From Mercenaria mercenaria (taxonomy: Eukaryota > Mollusca > Bivalvia > Venerida > Veneridae): a stretch of DNA of 64,000 bases. Position numbers and translations under genes: made by a program. The notes beneath the pieces are model-generated. The model made no database searches, was not told the DNA's origin, and was given only the letters and a program-made list of their open reading frames with translations. The stretch lies in the NCBI RefSeq assembly GCF_021730395.1, contig NC_069373.1, positions 43,924,501-43,988,500 on the forward strand, in the 5' to 3' direction. Positions 24,701 to 35,999 of the stretch are shown in pieces. The first letter of the stretch is position 1, and the number at the start of each line of letters is the position of its first letter.

Positions 24701-27700
24701 TTTCTGGCAAAAAAAGTTCTATTGTCAATGTGATCTTGACTTACTGAACTTAAAATCAATAGAGGCCATCTGTTGGGCATGACAAATCTCCCGATCAACA
24801 TTCATGATCCTAGGCCCAAGCGTTCTCCAGTTATCATCCGGAAACCGATTGGTCTACAGACCCACCGACATCTATGATCAAACAATAATATTTACAATAT
24901 ACCCCTCCATCCTTCGAAGGAGGGCAATTAATTTTCAAACTAGAAGATACCCATGTCTCCCCCAATGTATAGTCGTAATAGGCAAGAAGTCAATAGAGGA
25001 TAGAAGCGAAAGACAAAGAGACACTAAAGGTTGGCTGCAATAGGGATCATCTACTTGGCATGTCCAATCACCCTATGAAGTTTCAAGATTCTGGGTCAAG
25101 TGGTTCTCAAGTAAACCGTTTTCCATGTTCAGGCCCCTGTGACCTTGACCTTTAATCTAGTGAGCCCAAAATCTACAGGAGTCATAGATCTACTCCAATC
25201 CATCATCCTATGAAGTTTCAACATTCTGGGTCAAGTGATTCTCAAGTTATTAATCAGGAAGAGTTTTTCTATCTCTATGCCTCTTTGACCTTTTCCTTAC
25301 GTCAAGTGACCCTAGAAATATTAGGGGTCACCTACTTTGTAATTCCTATCATCGTGACTGAAGGTTCTGGATCAAATTATTCTAAAGTTATTGGTTGGAA
25401 ACTGTTTTCAATGTTCTGGTTCCTTTGACCTTAACTTTTGATCAAGTGATTCAAAAATCAATAGGGGTCATCTACCCTACATGTCCAATCATCCTATGAA
25501 GTTTCAACATTCTGGGTCAAGTGGTTCTCAAGTTATTGATCAGGCCATGTTCAGGCACCTGTGACCTTGGCAGGTGATATTTTTTTCAAATGAGATCTCA
25601 TCTTGGTAAAAGCAGGCTATGAATATATACATAAATTACATAGATAAAAGACACTTCAGAATAGTTCTTAAACTAAAAGCAACCACAAAAGAATATTTAC
25701 AATGAAATTAAAGTGTTTTAATTCTATTTTAAAACAACCAAAACAACTATACTGTCTCCAATATCAGCACACATCATGATCTTCAGGTTGCATTCAGTCA
25801 TTTTTTCAGCTGTGGTTTAATGTAATATATGCCTCATAATACAACATGCATGTTTTAGTGTTGTTATATTTTCTCTCTAATTTAAAGAACATCAATAATA
25901 ATGACAAGGAAAGACAACCATATAATATTCCAATAAACTCATTATTGGTGATAATGTCGTAACTGGTGAGTTGGAAAGATTAAATGCCCTCATTTCGTAA
26001 TACATTTTGCTCGAAATGATCATTATAGTCTACGTTCATCCGAATACAAGGATCTTTCTTTTGTTAAACCTAAAACGAACTAGTTTAGTAACAAAGCTGC
26101 ACACATATTCACTTCACTTAATAATAATATATCTGCGTTCAAGCATGCTTTAAAGAAATTTCTCTTGCTACAATAGTTTTTTTGCAGCTTATTACTTGTA
26201 ATAACAAGAATTTTGTTGCATTATTGTTATTATGTTTCAAATGAGCGTGAATGTTGAATAATTCGGTTGATAATAATAATAACAATAATAATAATAAGTG
26301 TATTATCTTATAATCCAACTCTGGAATATATCATTTCATGGGACAGACTTTCCTTTTCGCTCGTTTTAATTGTTGTGAATTAATCTTTGTGACGCACGGT
26401 AAATGTTTGCGCCAGGTTTGCAATAGGTAGATTTTCATGAAATATCTCGCAAGGGATTGAATTTTTAAAACCCGAATGTTTGTTATCGATTGATATTGCA
26501 ATGTGATGAAACAAATAGGATAACCTTATCCAATTTTGCGGTAAAAATATATGGCAAGTTGTCTGTTATATACATGCAGGTATTGTTACATATGCATTTT
26601 TAATGTAAAATTTGGTGAACATCAAATGCATATATGCGGGGACTGTGACAGTCAAATTCTACTTCTTTTGAGATGGTTACTACTGCTATACTTATTCTGA
26701 TGTGTGTATTTTTATATAAGTGTTTGATTATAAATTGACTGTATGATTGTGTAAATGTATGAATGTATCTGAAATTTAATTGAAGGCCATACTGGAAATA
26801 AGTTGTATGATACTTGTAAATAAGTTGTATGATATTTGTATTCAGTGTACGTTTAATATATAACCTTCAGAAAATAAAGTTGTCATCTTATCTGATCTTA
26901 TTCGCCTTAGTGATTGAAAAACATCTTTTATCGAAATGAAGGGTTATTTTAATATGATCTGTCACGATTTGAGAACAATGAACGTATATAAATTATAATT
27001 ACTATTTTTCATTATAGGGATAAATTACATATGTTTTGTTGTTGCTGTTGTTGTTTATCAACGATAGACTGGCATCAGTCGTTAGAGTCATAAATATAAA
27101 GCACTTGCCCATAAAATCAATCCTCTTTGATAGCACTTTCTGAAAAAAAAAAAATTACAGTATCTCTAACCTCTGACTCTAACATGAGAATTGGTTGTTT
27201 TTACTAATTTTTACACAGGAAATTGAAAAGCGTTTGTAACGTTTTACTCGATGTAAACTGTCTAATTATAAATATCGTTGTATACTATAAGATTCTTTCA
27301 CTGGTTATGGGTGCAGATGGGAATTTCCGGCCTCGAGGGTAACTGTTTAAGCGGTAACAAGGTTCCTACCAAGTTACCGCCTAAACAGTTACCTGAGAGC
27401 CGGATATTCCCATGTCCACCTATAACCAGTGACAGAATCTTTTTCTTGCATACCGATATCAAGATATAATAATAAGAATAAAATCAGTCGAACGGCGTTC
27501 TGATTGGTCAGTCACGTAAACAAACCCAGGAAGTGATTATTACATTTTATGTGTATTGAAAAAAGTTTTATCAAACGAATTTCTCCCGCCATGTCAATGA
27601 TATAAACAGGGGGTCATCTCATTCACACGAAAATTACTTAAATAAAGTATCACTATTCATATGTTTTTCGTCCGATATTTTGGTAGAACCAAGATAGTTC

Positions 27701-30491
27701 TTGAAAAACTTGTAATTAGATATACATGTTTCGATGTATGGAAGGCCGTACACGCCATAATGTTACAATGTAAGTCTATGGGAAAACAATTGGTGATCTC
27801 TAACCTTAAAGGTCCACTACTAAGGGAAAGTGAGTTGGCAATTTTTTTCATAGCCAGTGCACAGACTTCTGCAAGACACTAAATAATGAAGATTGGCAGG
27901 TCAAAATTTACAGAAGGTCTTTAGAACTCAAAGAAATGTACGTGTATTATGTTGAAATTTCAATGAATCGACAGAATGACCCCCGGGTCTTTTTAACTTT
28001 CTTCATACTTCATAGAAAAATAATTGTACATATACTGCGATTTATTTCGAATTTCTACATACCAACTTTCATTTTCCAATAAAATGAAATAGTTTCTGTG
28101 CTTTTTAAAAGAAATTAAAATGTTCACTTTCCTTAGTATTGGACCTTTAAACAAAGCGGCGGAAATCAACATCCGTAAACAGGAAAGACGTCATGATGTT
28201 TCAGAGACAAATAACAATGTTAAGTTCTGGTTTTGTTTTATCAGTTCCGGCGTAACGCTATGAATTTTTGATAAAATAAAATGTTTTGAATCGAGAAATA
28301 TACTATCAGGAACAAAGAGGAACTGTCAAGGTATTGGATTTTTATTCCGTTTTTCGAAATAAGATATAAATAACTACATAAATCTTCTACATATATGTAG
28401 TTCGTAATACGTCATTTAAAGCACGAGAGTCATCTTACACTCCGGGGTGTAAGATGGATTTTTCCAGCACTGGTAAAAATACCGGAAATCCCCGTCTGGT
28501 ATGCAAGAAATATTCCTCCGTGGCAACAGGAAAAATTTTATTGTCGTGACGGCCATATTCGATTCCCGACTCTGGCATCTTTTTTTTTCTTGATTGAGCA
28601 AATTAAAGATAGTTTAGAAACAAAAACTCGTATTTTAATGTTCATTATATGACCAAACTTTAATTTTAAAGAAAGATTATTTTTAGTCAAACTTTGAAGG
28701 TCAGTGCCTTTAATGAGAGAAAGTTTATTAATCAAATCACACAATCGGTCAAAACAATAAAATGCGCCCATTATATTTAGTAACACTTTCATGGTATACT
28801 TTATTCATACTTTTGCACTGTCTACATAATTTCACAAAAGGCCATAGCCGAATGGTAAAGGTTCGAAACCTCACATGAGATGTTTGAATTCTTCATGCTC
28901 ATAAACCGTACGTGTGGCATATCTATATGGAATGTCGGCGTGCCCATGCCTGGAACAATGCCTAGAGGTGCACCTTGGGTCTTCCTCTACTATTAAATGC
29001 CACCGCATGATCAAACTGTGACAGTGTGACTATTCCCCAACTGCATACCACATCCCCAACCCCACGCCAAAAAAAAAAAAAAAACCAAAAACAAAACAAA
29101 AAAAGTTCAAAAATATCTATTTTTAAGATTTTTAGTAAAAATGGCACACTTGTCTATTTAATGTAAAAACGGCCCGAAGTTTGTTTGTTTGTCTTGAGTG
29201 TTTCAGCAGTATTTCAGTTATGTAACGACGGACAGTTTACCAAAATAGTCTTCCTGGATTCTGTACCAGTACAAACATGTTCTCCGCTAAGTAACTGCCA
29301 ACTTCCTCTCATGAACCAGAGGTGGAGGACGAATGATTTCAGACACTGTCTTTAATCTTATCGTCACAGAGAACGTACGCCTCGCTCAGGGCTCAAATGC
29401 ATGAACCCGCGATCCGCAGATCTGCGCTCTCACTACTGAGCGGAGCGGGCGGGCGGGCTCGAGGTCCTTCTTTAACGTTCTTAAGCTTACATTCTTCAGC
29501 TATTAAAATTTTCGAACAATTTTCTTTTCGTAAAAAATGAAAAAAATGGTATATTTTCAAATGACTTTTATTGCCTAAATGACGGCACATTTTTGCCAGA
29601 TTAAACAAGATCTGGAAACAGAATTGTTATAAAATTCATTCATGAAATATTTTTATTATAAAACAATTAGGAATTGAGAAAAAATGAAGTACATTTATAG
29701 GGGAATATTCAGTGCATATATGCCTTTTTAAAGACATGTGTATAGAATATTCTTATGAAACCATACCCGCGTTGTATGTAGGAACGCACTTCAAAGACGT
29801 CACTTTTGTTCGTCAGATAGGGAACAAAATCAGTGATTAAAAAGAATACTAGATGGTTAAAGTACAAAAGGTTTTGAAATTTTATTAAACATAATTTTAT
29901 CTTGAATATATAAAATTTTGGCAAAAAAATTTCGAGACGTTTTCCCGTTATTTAAACAAGTGTCTAATTTTTTCAATAAAACTAAAATTTTGAGGATGTC
30001 GTTTTTCTTCATTTTTTCCATCGTTTTGAAAACAGAAGTGACAAATAGCATCCAGCGCCGTAGACCTTTGTATAATACACATAAAGATGTAAATTTCATT
30101 GCCGTAAATTGAAAAATAAACAAATGAGAGAAAATAAACCGGTTTTTATCGCCTTTTAACGTGGCGCCAAAACAGACGTGCATGGTAATGTTTGCGATGT
30201 CAAAGCCAAAACGTTTCATTAGTAACCAAGAAAACAGTTACACATTCATGCCGGGGATAACTTCTACTTTAATATGATATCAAAATCATATGCAGGTTGT
30301 AAAAAAAATACAAGGTACTATTCCACTTTAAGGCAATTTCCCTCTCTTAAAACGTTACAAACGCTTTAATTTTATTGTAAAAATTAGTAAAATCAACAAA
30401 TTCTCATTATTTTCATAACATATAGTTTATCAGAAATTAAGTTTCAAAGCTTTCATATTTAAATTTTCACTAATTTCCTGATACATATTTT

Positions 30492-30533
<42 letters not shown>

Positions 30534-30847
30534 ATTGCCGTATGCTCAGTCCTTAAGGCTAGTGCCTTATAAGTGTGAGCGAATTGCTTACGCAACTTTA
30601 AATTAATTTCTGCACAAACAGACTCACCTGTTAAGTTGTTCAACTGGGCTTCTACAACCCTATTTTTATCTTGAAGTTCCTCAACCTTTACGGCAAGTCG
30701 TTCCCGCTGTTTTACCTCACTAATTATTATCTGTAACAAGCTTTGAGTCTCAGAATTACTTAAGCCGTCAACAGATTCTTTAACACCATTAGATCCGATC
30801 ACCAACAACAAACTCAGAACAGCAATTTCTATCCAAAAGAATGCCAT
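21763..30847 (-). CDS. Secreted C1q-domain-containing protein, two exons
   Basis: Exon 1 is 30847-30628 and exon 2 is 22175-21763 (with stop), giving 210 residues. Exon 1 codes a signal peptide (start MAFFWIEIAVLSLLLVIGSN) and a coiled coil at about 31-73 (SLLQIIISEVKQ, KVEELQDKNRVVEAQLNNL). It ends at a strong donor, CAG|GTGAGT, in phase 1. Exon 2 starts after TTTTTTTGCAG in the matching phase and codes the globular C1q domain (about 83-210), with FRCPVAGLYLF at 122-132 and the closing RFSGVLLNAD. Signal peptide, coiled coil and gC1q is the usual bivalve C1qDC layout, a secreted oligomeric pattern-recognition protein. Joining the exons across an 8,452-bp repeat-filled intron is inference from phase, domain order and strand. 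A small middle exon cannot be excluded. TATAAA lies about 45 bp before the ATG on the minus strand. Confidence 0.85.
22190..23951. mobile_element. Tandem-repeat element with hairpin end, copy 1
   Basis: Begins GACCATGGTGGTCCTGAATC then GCTCACCTGTC. Ends in a perfect hairpin at 23920-23951 (AGCTCACCTTGTCAC, loop TTT, GTGACAGGTGAGCT), so GCTCACCTGTC is also an inverted terminal repeat. The middle is about eleven units of 145 bp, in two alternating versions (ATTTGACCTACTGACC with GTCGGCATGTGACC; TTTTAGACCTACTGACC with GACCGCAGTTGACC). A GACGGACG-rich segment precedes the end hairpin. Copy 2 is at 36000-37896. It lies in the intron of the C1q gene, its edge about 15 bp from the acceptor. It may be related to pearl/Helentron-type non-autonomous elements (inference). 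Confidence 0.75.
23952..24690. other. Intron, nothing recognised
   Basis: AT-rich intronic DNA. There is a weak internal similarity between about 24300 and 24440 (AAATCAA.GG.AAAACTCTGC), suggesting old repeat decay. Confidence 0.35.
24691..25575. repeat. Diverged tandem repeat, about 140-bp unit
   Basis: TCCTATGAAGTTTCAA followed by TTCTGGGTCAAGTGRTTCTCAAG recurs near 25072, 25208 and 25491. TGTGACCTTGACC and similar phrases lie between. Same general style as the other tandem-repeat elements. No clear ends were seen. Confidence 0.55.
25940..26905 (+). mobile_element. LINE 3' end fragment
   Basis: On the plus strand, 26047-26175 reads as the C-terminal tail of a LINE ORF2: a degraded stretch, then SAFKHALKKFLLLQ and a stop. 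An untranslated region follows, ending AATAAAGTTGTCATCTTATCTGATCTTA, with a short reiterated 3' tail as in CR1/L2-type LINEs. It is 5' truncated and carries internal stops. The family is not settled. Confidence 0.5.
27290..27441. mobile_element. Foldback MITE (CTTTCACTGGTTAT family), copy 1
   Basis: AGATTCTTTCACTGGTTAT and ATAACCAGTGACAGAATCT are inverted ends. The inner arms (GGTAACTGTTTAAGCGGTAA and TTACCGCCTAAACAGTTACC) also pair. The second family member is at 40101-40265, and both are followed by TTTTCTTGCATACCG. Confidence 0.7.
27442..27805. other. Intron, nothing recognised
   Basis: AT-rich intronic DNA without a supported feature. Confidence 0.35.
27806..28150. mobile_element. TTAA-flanked MITE with AGGTCCA ends
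   Basis: TTAAAGGTCCACTACTAAGG at the left and CCTTAGTATTGGACCTTTAA at the right are imperfect inverted repeats. TTAA stands outside at 27806-27809 and 28147-28150. TTAA flanks suggest piggyBac-type mobilisation (family knowledge). No transposase is present. Confidence 0.6.
28151..28838. other. Intron, nothing recognised
   Basis: AT-rich intronic DNA. One short palindrome (CATCTTACACTCC/GGGTGTAAGATG near 28431-28454) is present. Confidence 0.35.
28839..29070 (+). mobile_element. Degraded tRNA-derived SINE
   Basis: The head GGCCATAGCCGAATGGTAAAGG and a box B-like GTTCGAAACC, then GGTCTTCCTCTACTATTAAATG, match the plan of the SINE at 35697-35943 with strong divergence. Followed by an A-rich run at 29068-29104. 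Confidence 0.45.
29181..29460 (-). mobile_element. tRNA-derived SINE, second family
   Basis: Reverse-strand relative of 59446-59726. It shares a GATCGCGGGTTC-type box B, TTCTCTGTGACG, CCACCTCTG...GAGG.AGTTGGCAGTTAC, GTACTGGTACAGAATCCAGGA and a GTTTGTTTGTTT (plus strand) tail. The head has mutations. The layout recalls bivalve SINEs such as RUDI, but that name is only a suggestion. Confidence 0.65.
29461..30487. other. Intron, nothing recognised
   Basis: AT-rich intronic DNA of the C1q-domain gene. No supported feature. Confidence 0.4.
30492..30531. repeat. (CT)n microsatellite
   Basis: About 18 CT units roughly 100 bases inside the C1q-gene intron, close to the donor side. Confidence 0.95.
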
Positions 30848-30974
30848 GCTTTCAAAGTATCAAACTGTCAGGAACGTAAAATTTTGTAACGTTTATAGGA
30901 AAGTCAATAGTAGGCCAACAAAATTACAGTATGTTACTTGTGGATTTGGAACATTTTCAAATCAGTCTCTTGTT

Positions 30975-31170
30975 GTTTTCTTTTTTCTTTGTTGGGTCAC
31001 AAGTTTAACGTCGCACCGACACAATTAATGTCATATGGCGACTTTCCAGCTTTGATGGTGGAGTAAGACCCCAAAGGCCCCTCCGTGCATTATTTCATCA
31101 CGAGCGGGCACCTGGACAGAACCACCGACCTTCCGTAAGCCAGCTGGATGGCTTCCTCACATGAATTCAA
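30975..31170 (-). mobile_element. tRNA-derived SINE, head-less copy
   Basis: Body of the SINE seen at 12625-12897 (TTTAACGTCGCACCGACA, GGCGACTTTCCAGCTTTGATG, CGAGCGGGCACCTGG), stopping before the tRNA-like head. It sits about 130 bp upstream of the C1q-gene start codon, thus in its likely promoter region. Confidence 0.75.
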
Positions 31171-32906
31171 CGCCTTACTGTTTTCCCTTATAAAACTGTT
31201 AATTATTTTCGATGTTAAACTACCATTTTGATTGAATATGAATTCAGACAGTGATTGGGTTCCAGGATTTTCCGATGGTTGTGGGGTCCAGGATTTTCTG
31301 ACACTTTAGGGTACAGGAATTTGATTAAGATTCGAGGCTTATCTTCGGAAAGATGATAAAGTATCCAGAATCCTGATCTGTTGTATATTTCCATATATAT
31401 CAGATGAGTAAAATTTCAATCAATTCTCGGGAAAATTTATATGGTATTATATTGACAGCACGCTTTATTTGAAATTCTAATACTAGTATAGATTTCCTCC
31501 CCTTTGTACCTTTTGTCACGTATAAAACGCTTTCTCTAAACGTTTATGTAACGAGATTATGTGACGCATAAAAAATAAAGTCAAACACTTAACCTGGTTT
31601 CGGAACTAAATTATGTGACATTTCCCGAACGCATTAAATTCAAAAAAGCAGTAAACACACAGAAAAAAGATTCTGAGCTTCCTTAACATTTTCATTCTGT
31701 CATCTTCGTCTTTGTCTATATGCCGAAACCTATCAGTAATATTTGGAATGACATTTAAAACTTTCATCGGAGCAACGTAGCTGCATGGTAGACTGTTGAG
31801 CTTATTTATTATTGTGCTTTTTGTAATATATTTTGTGTAAACGCATATAATTGTTGAAGACTCACGGAAGATTGACTTGTTCAGATAAATTCCCTGGTTA
31901 AATACGGTCATTATCATTATTATCATCATCAGCAGCAGCAGTAGCAGTATCGTTGTTGTTGTGCTGTTGTTAATAGACTTCGTGGAAACGACTACATTTC
32001 AGATTTATGTGAATCAAATATGAGAGCAATGTTTAATAAAACGTTTAACGTTAAAATATTTTTCTTTAAATACGATAGATTATATATTTAATATTTCTTG
32101 AAGGATGTTTCAATAAAAAAAAATAATAATTCCATCATGGCCTTAGATAATAATTTCGGTAAAAAGGACACAGTTTGCAATTACGCGAAGGTTGCTCATT
32201 GCTCTACAAAACATTGTTGTTCGTAAATATGCTGCAACGAAACGCTTAAACAACTTTTTAAAAAAACGTAGTATTTTTCAATGGTAAGGAAGTTATTTTA
32301 ATGTTTGTCAACTGCATTCTTTTGTAGATATAATCAGTCACGAGATTGTCTTATTTGATTTTTTTTCTCACACCGCCTTGTTTGAAGTACACTAACATGT
32401 CCTTCTGTTTTCCTAGCTGATAAATTTGTTATATTTTTGTATGTAATACCATAAAATAATAAATAAACGTGAATTGTTTGTGAAAGACAATATATTCTCC
32501 CAAACATTATAACTTATCGGACGAAACGGAGTATGTAATTTTCAGTTACTCAATAGATATTGTTTTCAGTCGCGAGGTCATTGTAACCTTGGCCTTCCGC
32601 AATACTGCGTGTCAACTACTGACCACAGGCAATAATCCTAAGAAGTTGGAATCCATAGGGTCCCAAGAGTACTTCAATATTGATCAACCACAATTTTCAT
32701 TTTAAAAGGTCACTACCATATTGACCTTTGATACAGATACCCCGCCATTTTTTCTACTGAAAGAAGATCGTCCGTCGGACGGCCAATGAACAAAATATTC
32801 GCGGTGCTTAATGTGTAGAAATCCGCACTCCAGCTCATCGTTTTTGAATATAGTACGATCATCAACTTACCCTGATCAAAGCGATTATGTGCAGCACAGC
32901 AAATAT
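31171..32906. other. No gene recognised
   Basis: AT-rich intergenic DNA upstream of the C1q gene. Several short frames exist on the minus strand, none with a domain. Short CAG/GTT trinucleotide runs lie near 31930-31970. Confidence 0.4.
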
Positions 32907-33720
32907 GAACAAGAGAACCGCCCGCGGGTGCCATCGCTCGTCTGTAAATGCGGGACAACATGCAAGAAAAGAGTTATGGTTCTTGGCCTTCTTAAATGAC
33001 AGAATGTATGAAGTGTCAAAGCTATAATAAGTATTCAATAAAGTGGACTTTAACAAAAACAACCAAGAAATGCTGATTTCCTAAGTTTTAATAAAGCCTA
33101 TAATTATGACAAAATGTAATAGATAGAGATATGATGCTAGCTGTTGTAAGTAAGTGTAGAGCGTTTCAAAGCTATAGCTGTTATAGAATTCAAGTGGACC
33201 TATATAAAAGGAAATTCATTTTTTCCAAGTACATAAATGGGCCATAATTCTGATAAAATGCATATCAGACTTAAGGTTCTTGGCATATTTACTCAACTAA
33301 TGATGGTAAACAAGTCTGCAAAGTTACACAGCTTGTATTCTTACAGTAGTCAAGTTAAGTGAACCTAAACAAAACAAAAAAAATAACAAAGAAATTCAAA
33401 TTTTCTAAGTACGGGCCATAATTTTCAAAAATACGTTAGAGTATTGTTTTAGGCGCACTAATTTATCTAATAATATTAAACAGGTGTGCAAAGTTTCAAA
33501 GCAGTACTTCTTATAGCTTTTTGGAAAAAGCAATTTAACCAAGAAAATCAATTTTTAAGTACTAAAAGGGTCATAATTCTGACAAATACTTTTCAGAGCT
33601 ATGGTTCTTGGCACACGTAGTCACCCAATGGGTGTAAATGTGCTAAGTTTCAGAGCTATAATTTTTTGTAGATTTTGAGAAAACAAAATGTAACCAATGC
33701 CGACGATCATTTGACGACAA
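32907..33720. repeat. Diverged tandem-repeat element, hairpin head
   Basis: Head GAACAAGAGAACCGCCCGCGG matches the head of the element at 44085 (ACAAGAGCACCGCC..GCGGGTGC). Units of about 170 bp follow, with GGGCCATAATTCTGA, GTTCTTGGCA and AGTTTCAAAGC phrases, all decayed. The tail has GCCGACGATC, comparable to the GCCGACGCCGAC tail of the other copy. Confidence 0.55.
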
Positions 33721-33819
33721 AATCTCGAAGATTCTTTTTCCAAAACGAGCTAAAAATGAAAAAAAATTCAGCTGAAACAAGGGTGGCCAACCAAAATGAA
33801 TTTTGATTTCAGACACGCA

Positions 33820-34169
33820 GAAAACGTCCCGGTTCAGGTAACATTTTGCTTATATTTTCCGCGGACACCAAAATGATACTTAGTAACTTTTCTCCGCATA
33901 AAGCGTCTGCCATCAATTCTCAGTATTTTTCTCCGCACAAAGCGTCTGCCATCAGTTCTCAGTACTTTTCTAAAACACTTCTTCCGTAGAAAAACTATGC
34001 AGATAACGTATATACACTTTCGCTGTTAAGCGAAGTGTTCGAGAAAAGTACTGAGAATTTATGGCAAACGCTTTATGCGAAGGAAACTACTCATTTTGAT
34101 GTCTTCGACGCAATTTATTTTCATGAAAATCCGTCAAGTAAAATGTTATCTGAACCGGAACGTTTTCTC
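33820..34169. mobile_element. Foldback MITE, 350 bp
   Basis: Left arm from GAAAACGTCCCGGTTCAGGT pairs with the right arm ending ATCTGAACCGGAACGTTTTC. Pairing continues through ACATTTTGC, CCAAAATGA and CTTTTC...GCATAAAGCGT...ATTCTCAGTA. The left arm carries an extra internal copy of a 37-bp block (CCGCAYAAAGCGTCTGCCAT). Confidence 0.65.
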
Positions 34170-34722
34170 AAAAAGAAGTCGGGTGGGCTCAGGCTGGGCT
34201 TTAATCGTTCAACAGTTTTACAGCATAAACAGGTAACTCGGATCAAGAATAAAGCTGACTAAGGTGTACGTGAGCTTTGATAAGTATAAAGGCATGCATA
34301 TCTCGCTTGTCGCAAAAGCTGTATGTATGCCCTAGTGTAGAGTATTCCCGGTTATGAGGATTTAAATGCAGTTATACATGTATGATAATATATATACTCT
34401 TAAACTGCATCATAGGATGGAAAAGTTTGATAGCTCAGACGGTACGCATGGTAGTCAAAGAAAATACAAACGTGTTGGTCCATAGTTGAATCCCTCTCAT
34501 ATTAATAGTTTTGGGTTTTTAACTCGCTGGAGTATCGAGATGACTTTCAATATACCATTGCTGCCTAGTGGACAACATTGTTGGGAAAAAAGTCATAGTT
34601 GAAAAAAGCAAACACCGCTTTGAGGATATTCCTTCAGACCAAAGTCAATAGTCTATTATCATCTACCAAACAGACTGCGAAGATGACACGGAAAGTTGCT
34701 CAGAGGCATATACAGCAAGCGA
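34170..34722. other. No gene recognised
   Basis: AT-rich intergenic DNA without a supported feature. Confidence 0.4.
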
Positions 34723-34941
34723 AAGTATACTTTGTTTTGTTGGGTTTTAATAACGTCGCCCGGACACAATTATAGGTCATATGGCGACTTTCAAACTTTG
34801 AAGGTGGAGGAAGACGCAAGGTGCCACTCCGTGTATTATTTTATGAAGAATTCAACGCCCCGAGTGGGACTCGAACCCACATCGATGAGAAACAAGTGAT
34901 CTGAAGTCAGCGACCTTAACCACTCGGCCACGGAGGCCCCT
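34723..34941 (-). mobile_element. tRNA-derived SINE
   Basis: Minus-strand head CCGTGGCCGAGTGGTTAAGG and GTGGGTTCGAGTCCCACTCG, then the shared body. An internal segment of about 60 bp (CGAGCGGGCACCTGG to CTTCCTCACATG) is missing compared with 12625-12897. Confidence 0.8.
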
Positions 34942-35289
34942 AAAGGAAACTGTAAAGTTGATAAAGTGACAGAGTACACATCTGTTACTATGGAGTTAGG
35001 TAAGGCAATGTATCGAGTATAAATTGTAGTATAAAATACTATTACAATTACATAGCTTGCTGGTAACCAGCAGTGTCTTCACTTAAATGCAACTCTTTTG
35101 GTATAGGGTTCAACCCTGACATTTTCTTTGTTATGTTCGACTTTTAATTCAAATTTCTTTTTTCATACGATTCATAGCTCGTTTAACACTAGTAATTTAC
35201 AAAACCTTTTAGGCAGGCTTGAGATAACACAAATGTTTTTCAGTTGAACATGCTATCATTCGTCAATGACAAGTTACCACTGTCAAATG

Positions 35290-35585
35290 ACAAGTGAAAG
35301 CGGACGCAGAGGTCCAGTGTTAACATTGTTTGACTACAAAACCAGATGTTGCGAGTTCGAGCCCCTACTCCAACTAAAAAATATTAACACTTGGATAAGA
35401 GTAACGCGTATGGGTGTTTTACACCTGGCACGCTAAAGAACCAGGGAAGCTTCTGGAATTGGAGCGTCTTCTGTATCTTGCACTATCTTATCGACTAACA
35501 TTACTAACAGTCTTTTGGAGGATTCGCCCAAATGGGATACCGTTGACGACTACATTGTATAAATAAGCTTACATACAAACAAACG
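35290..35585 (+). mobile_element. Probable SINE of a third type
   Basis: A box B-like GCGAGTTCGAGCC, a body with GTTTTACACCTGGCACGCTA and AAGAACCAGGGAAGCTTCTGG, and a tail ATAAATAAGCTTACATACAAAC. Architecture only; the family is not named. Confidence 0.45.
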
Positions 35586-35696
35586 ACAAGTGACCACTGT
35601 CAAATAACATCGAATCATATATCAGAATTAAGATGGACCACATCATAGTGTGTAGTAGCAGCATCAGAATGAAAAACTGCGGAATGATAAGTAAGC

Positions 35697-35943
35697 CTCT
35701 TTGGCCGATTGTTTAAGGTCGACGAATTGGAATCATTTTTTCCTCACCGATGTGTGACCGAGCCTCATGTGAGGAGGAGCCATTCAGCTGGCTTACGGTA
35801 GATCGGTGTTTCTACCCAGGTGCCCGCCTGTGGTGGAATAATGCACTGAGGAGCATCTGGGGGTCTTCCTCCACCATGAAATGTAGAAAGTCGCCATATG
35901 ACCTATAATTGTATCGTTACGACGTTAACCCCTATAAAAAAAT
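35697..35943 (+). mobile_element. tRNA-derived SINE, plus strand
   Basis: Diverged head (TTTGGCCGATTGTTTAAGG) and the shared body in plus orientation (GAGCCATTCAGCTGGCTTACGG, CCCAGGTGCCCGCC, AAGTCGCCATATGACC), ending TAACCCCTATAAAAAAAT. Confidence 0.75.
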
Positions 35944-35999
35944 ACACCAGGTTTTGTTTCCAGTGGTGTCGGGAAAGCCGGTTATTCAACGTAAGTAAA

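Noticed and set aside
28431-28454. Short palindrome as a terminator or regulatory hairpin
   Set aside because: An isolated 24-bp palindrome in intronic DNA. No supporting context.
32713-33062. Overlapping short frames on both strands
   Set aside because: No domain, no splice partners, and they overlap the head of a tandem-repeat element.
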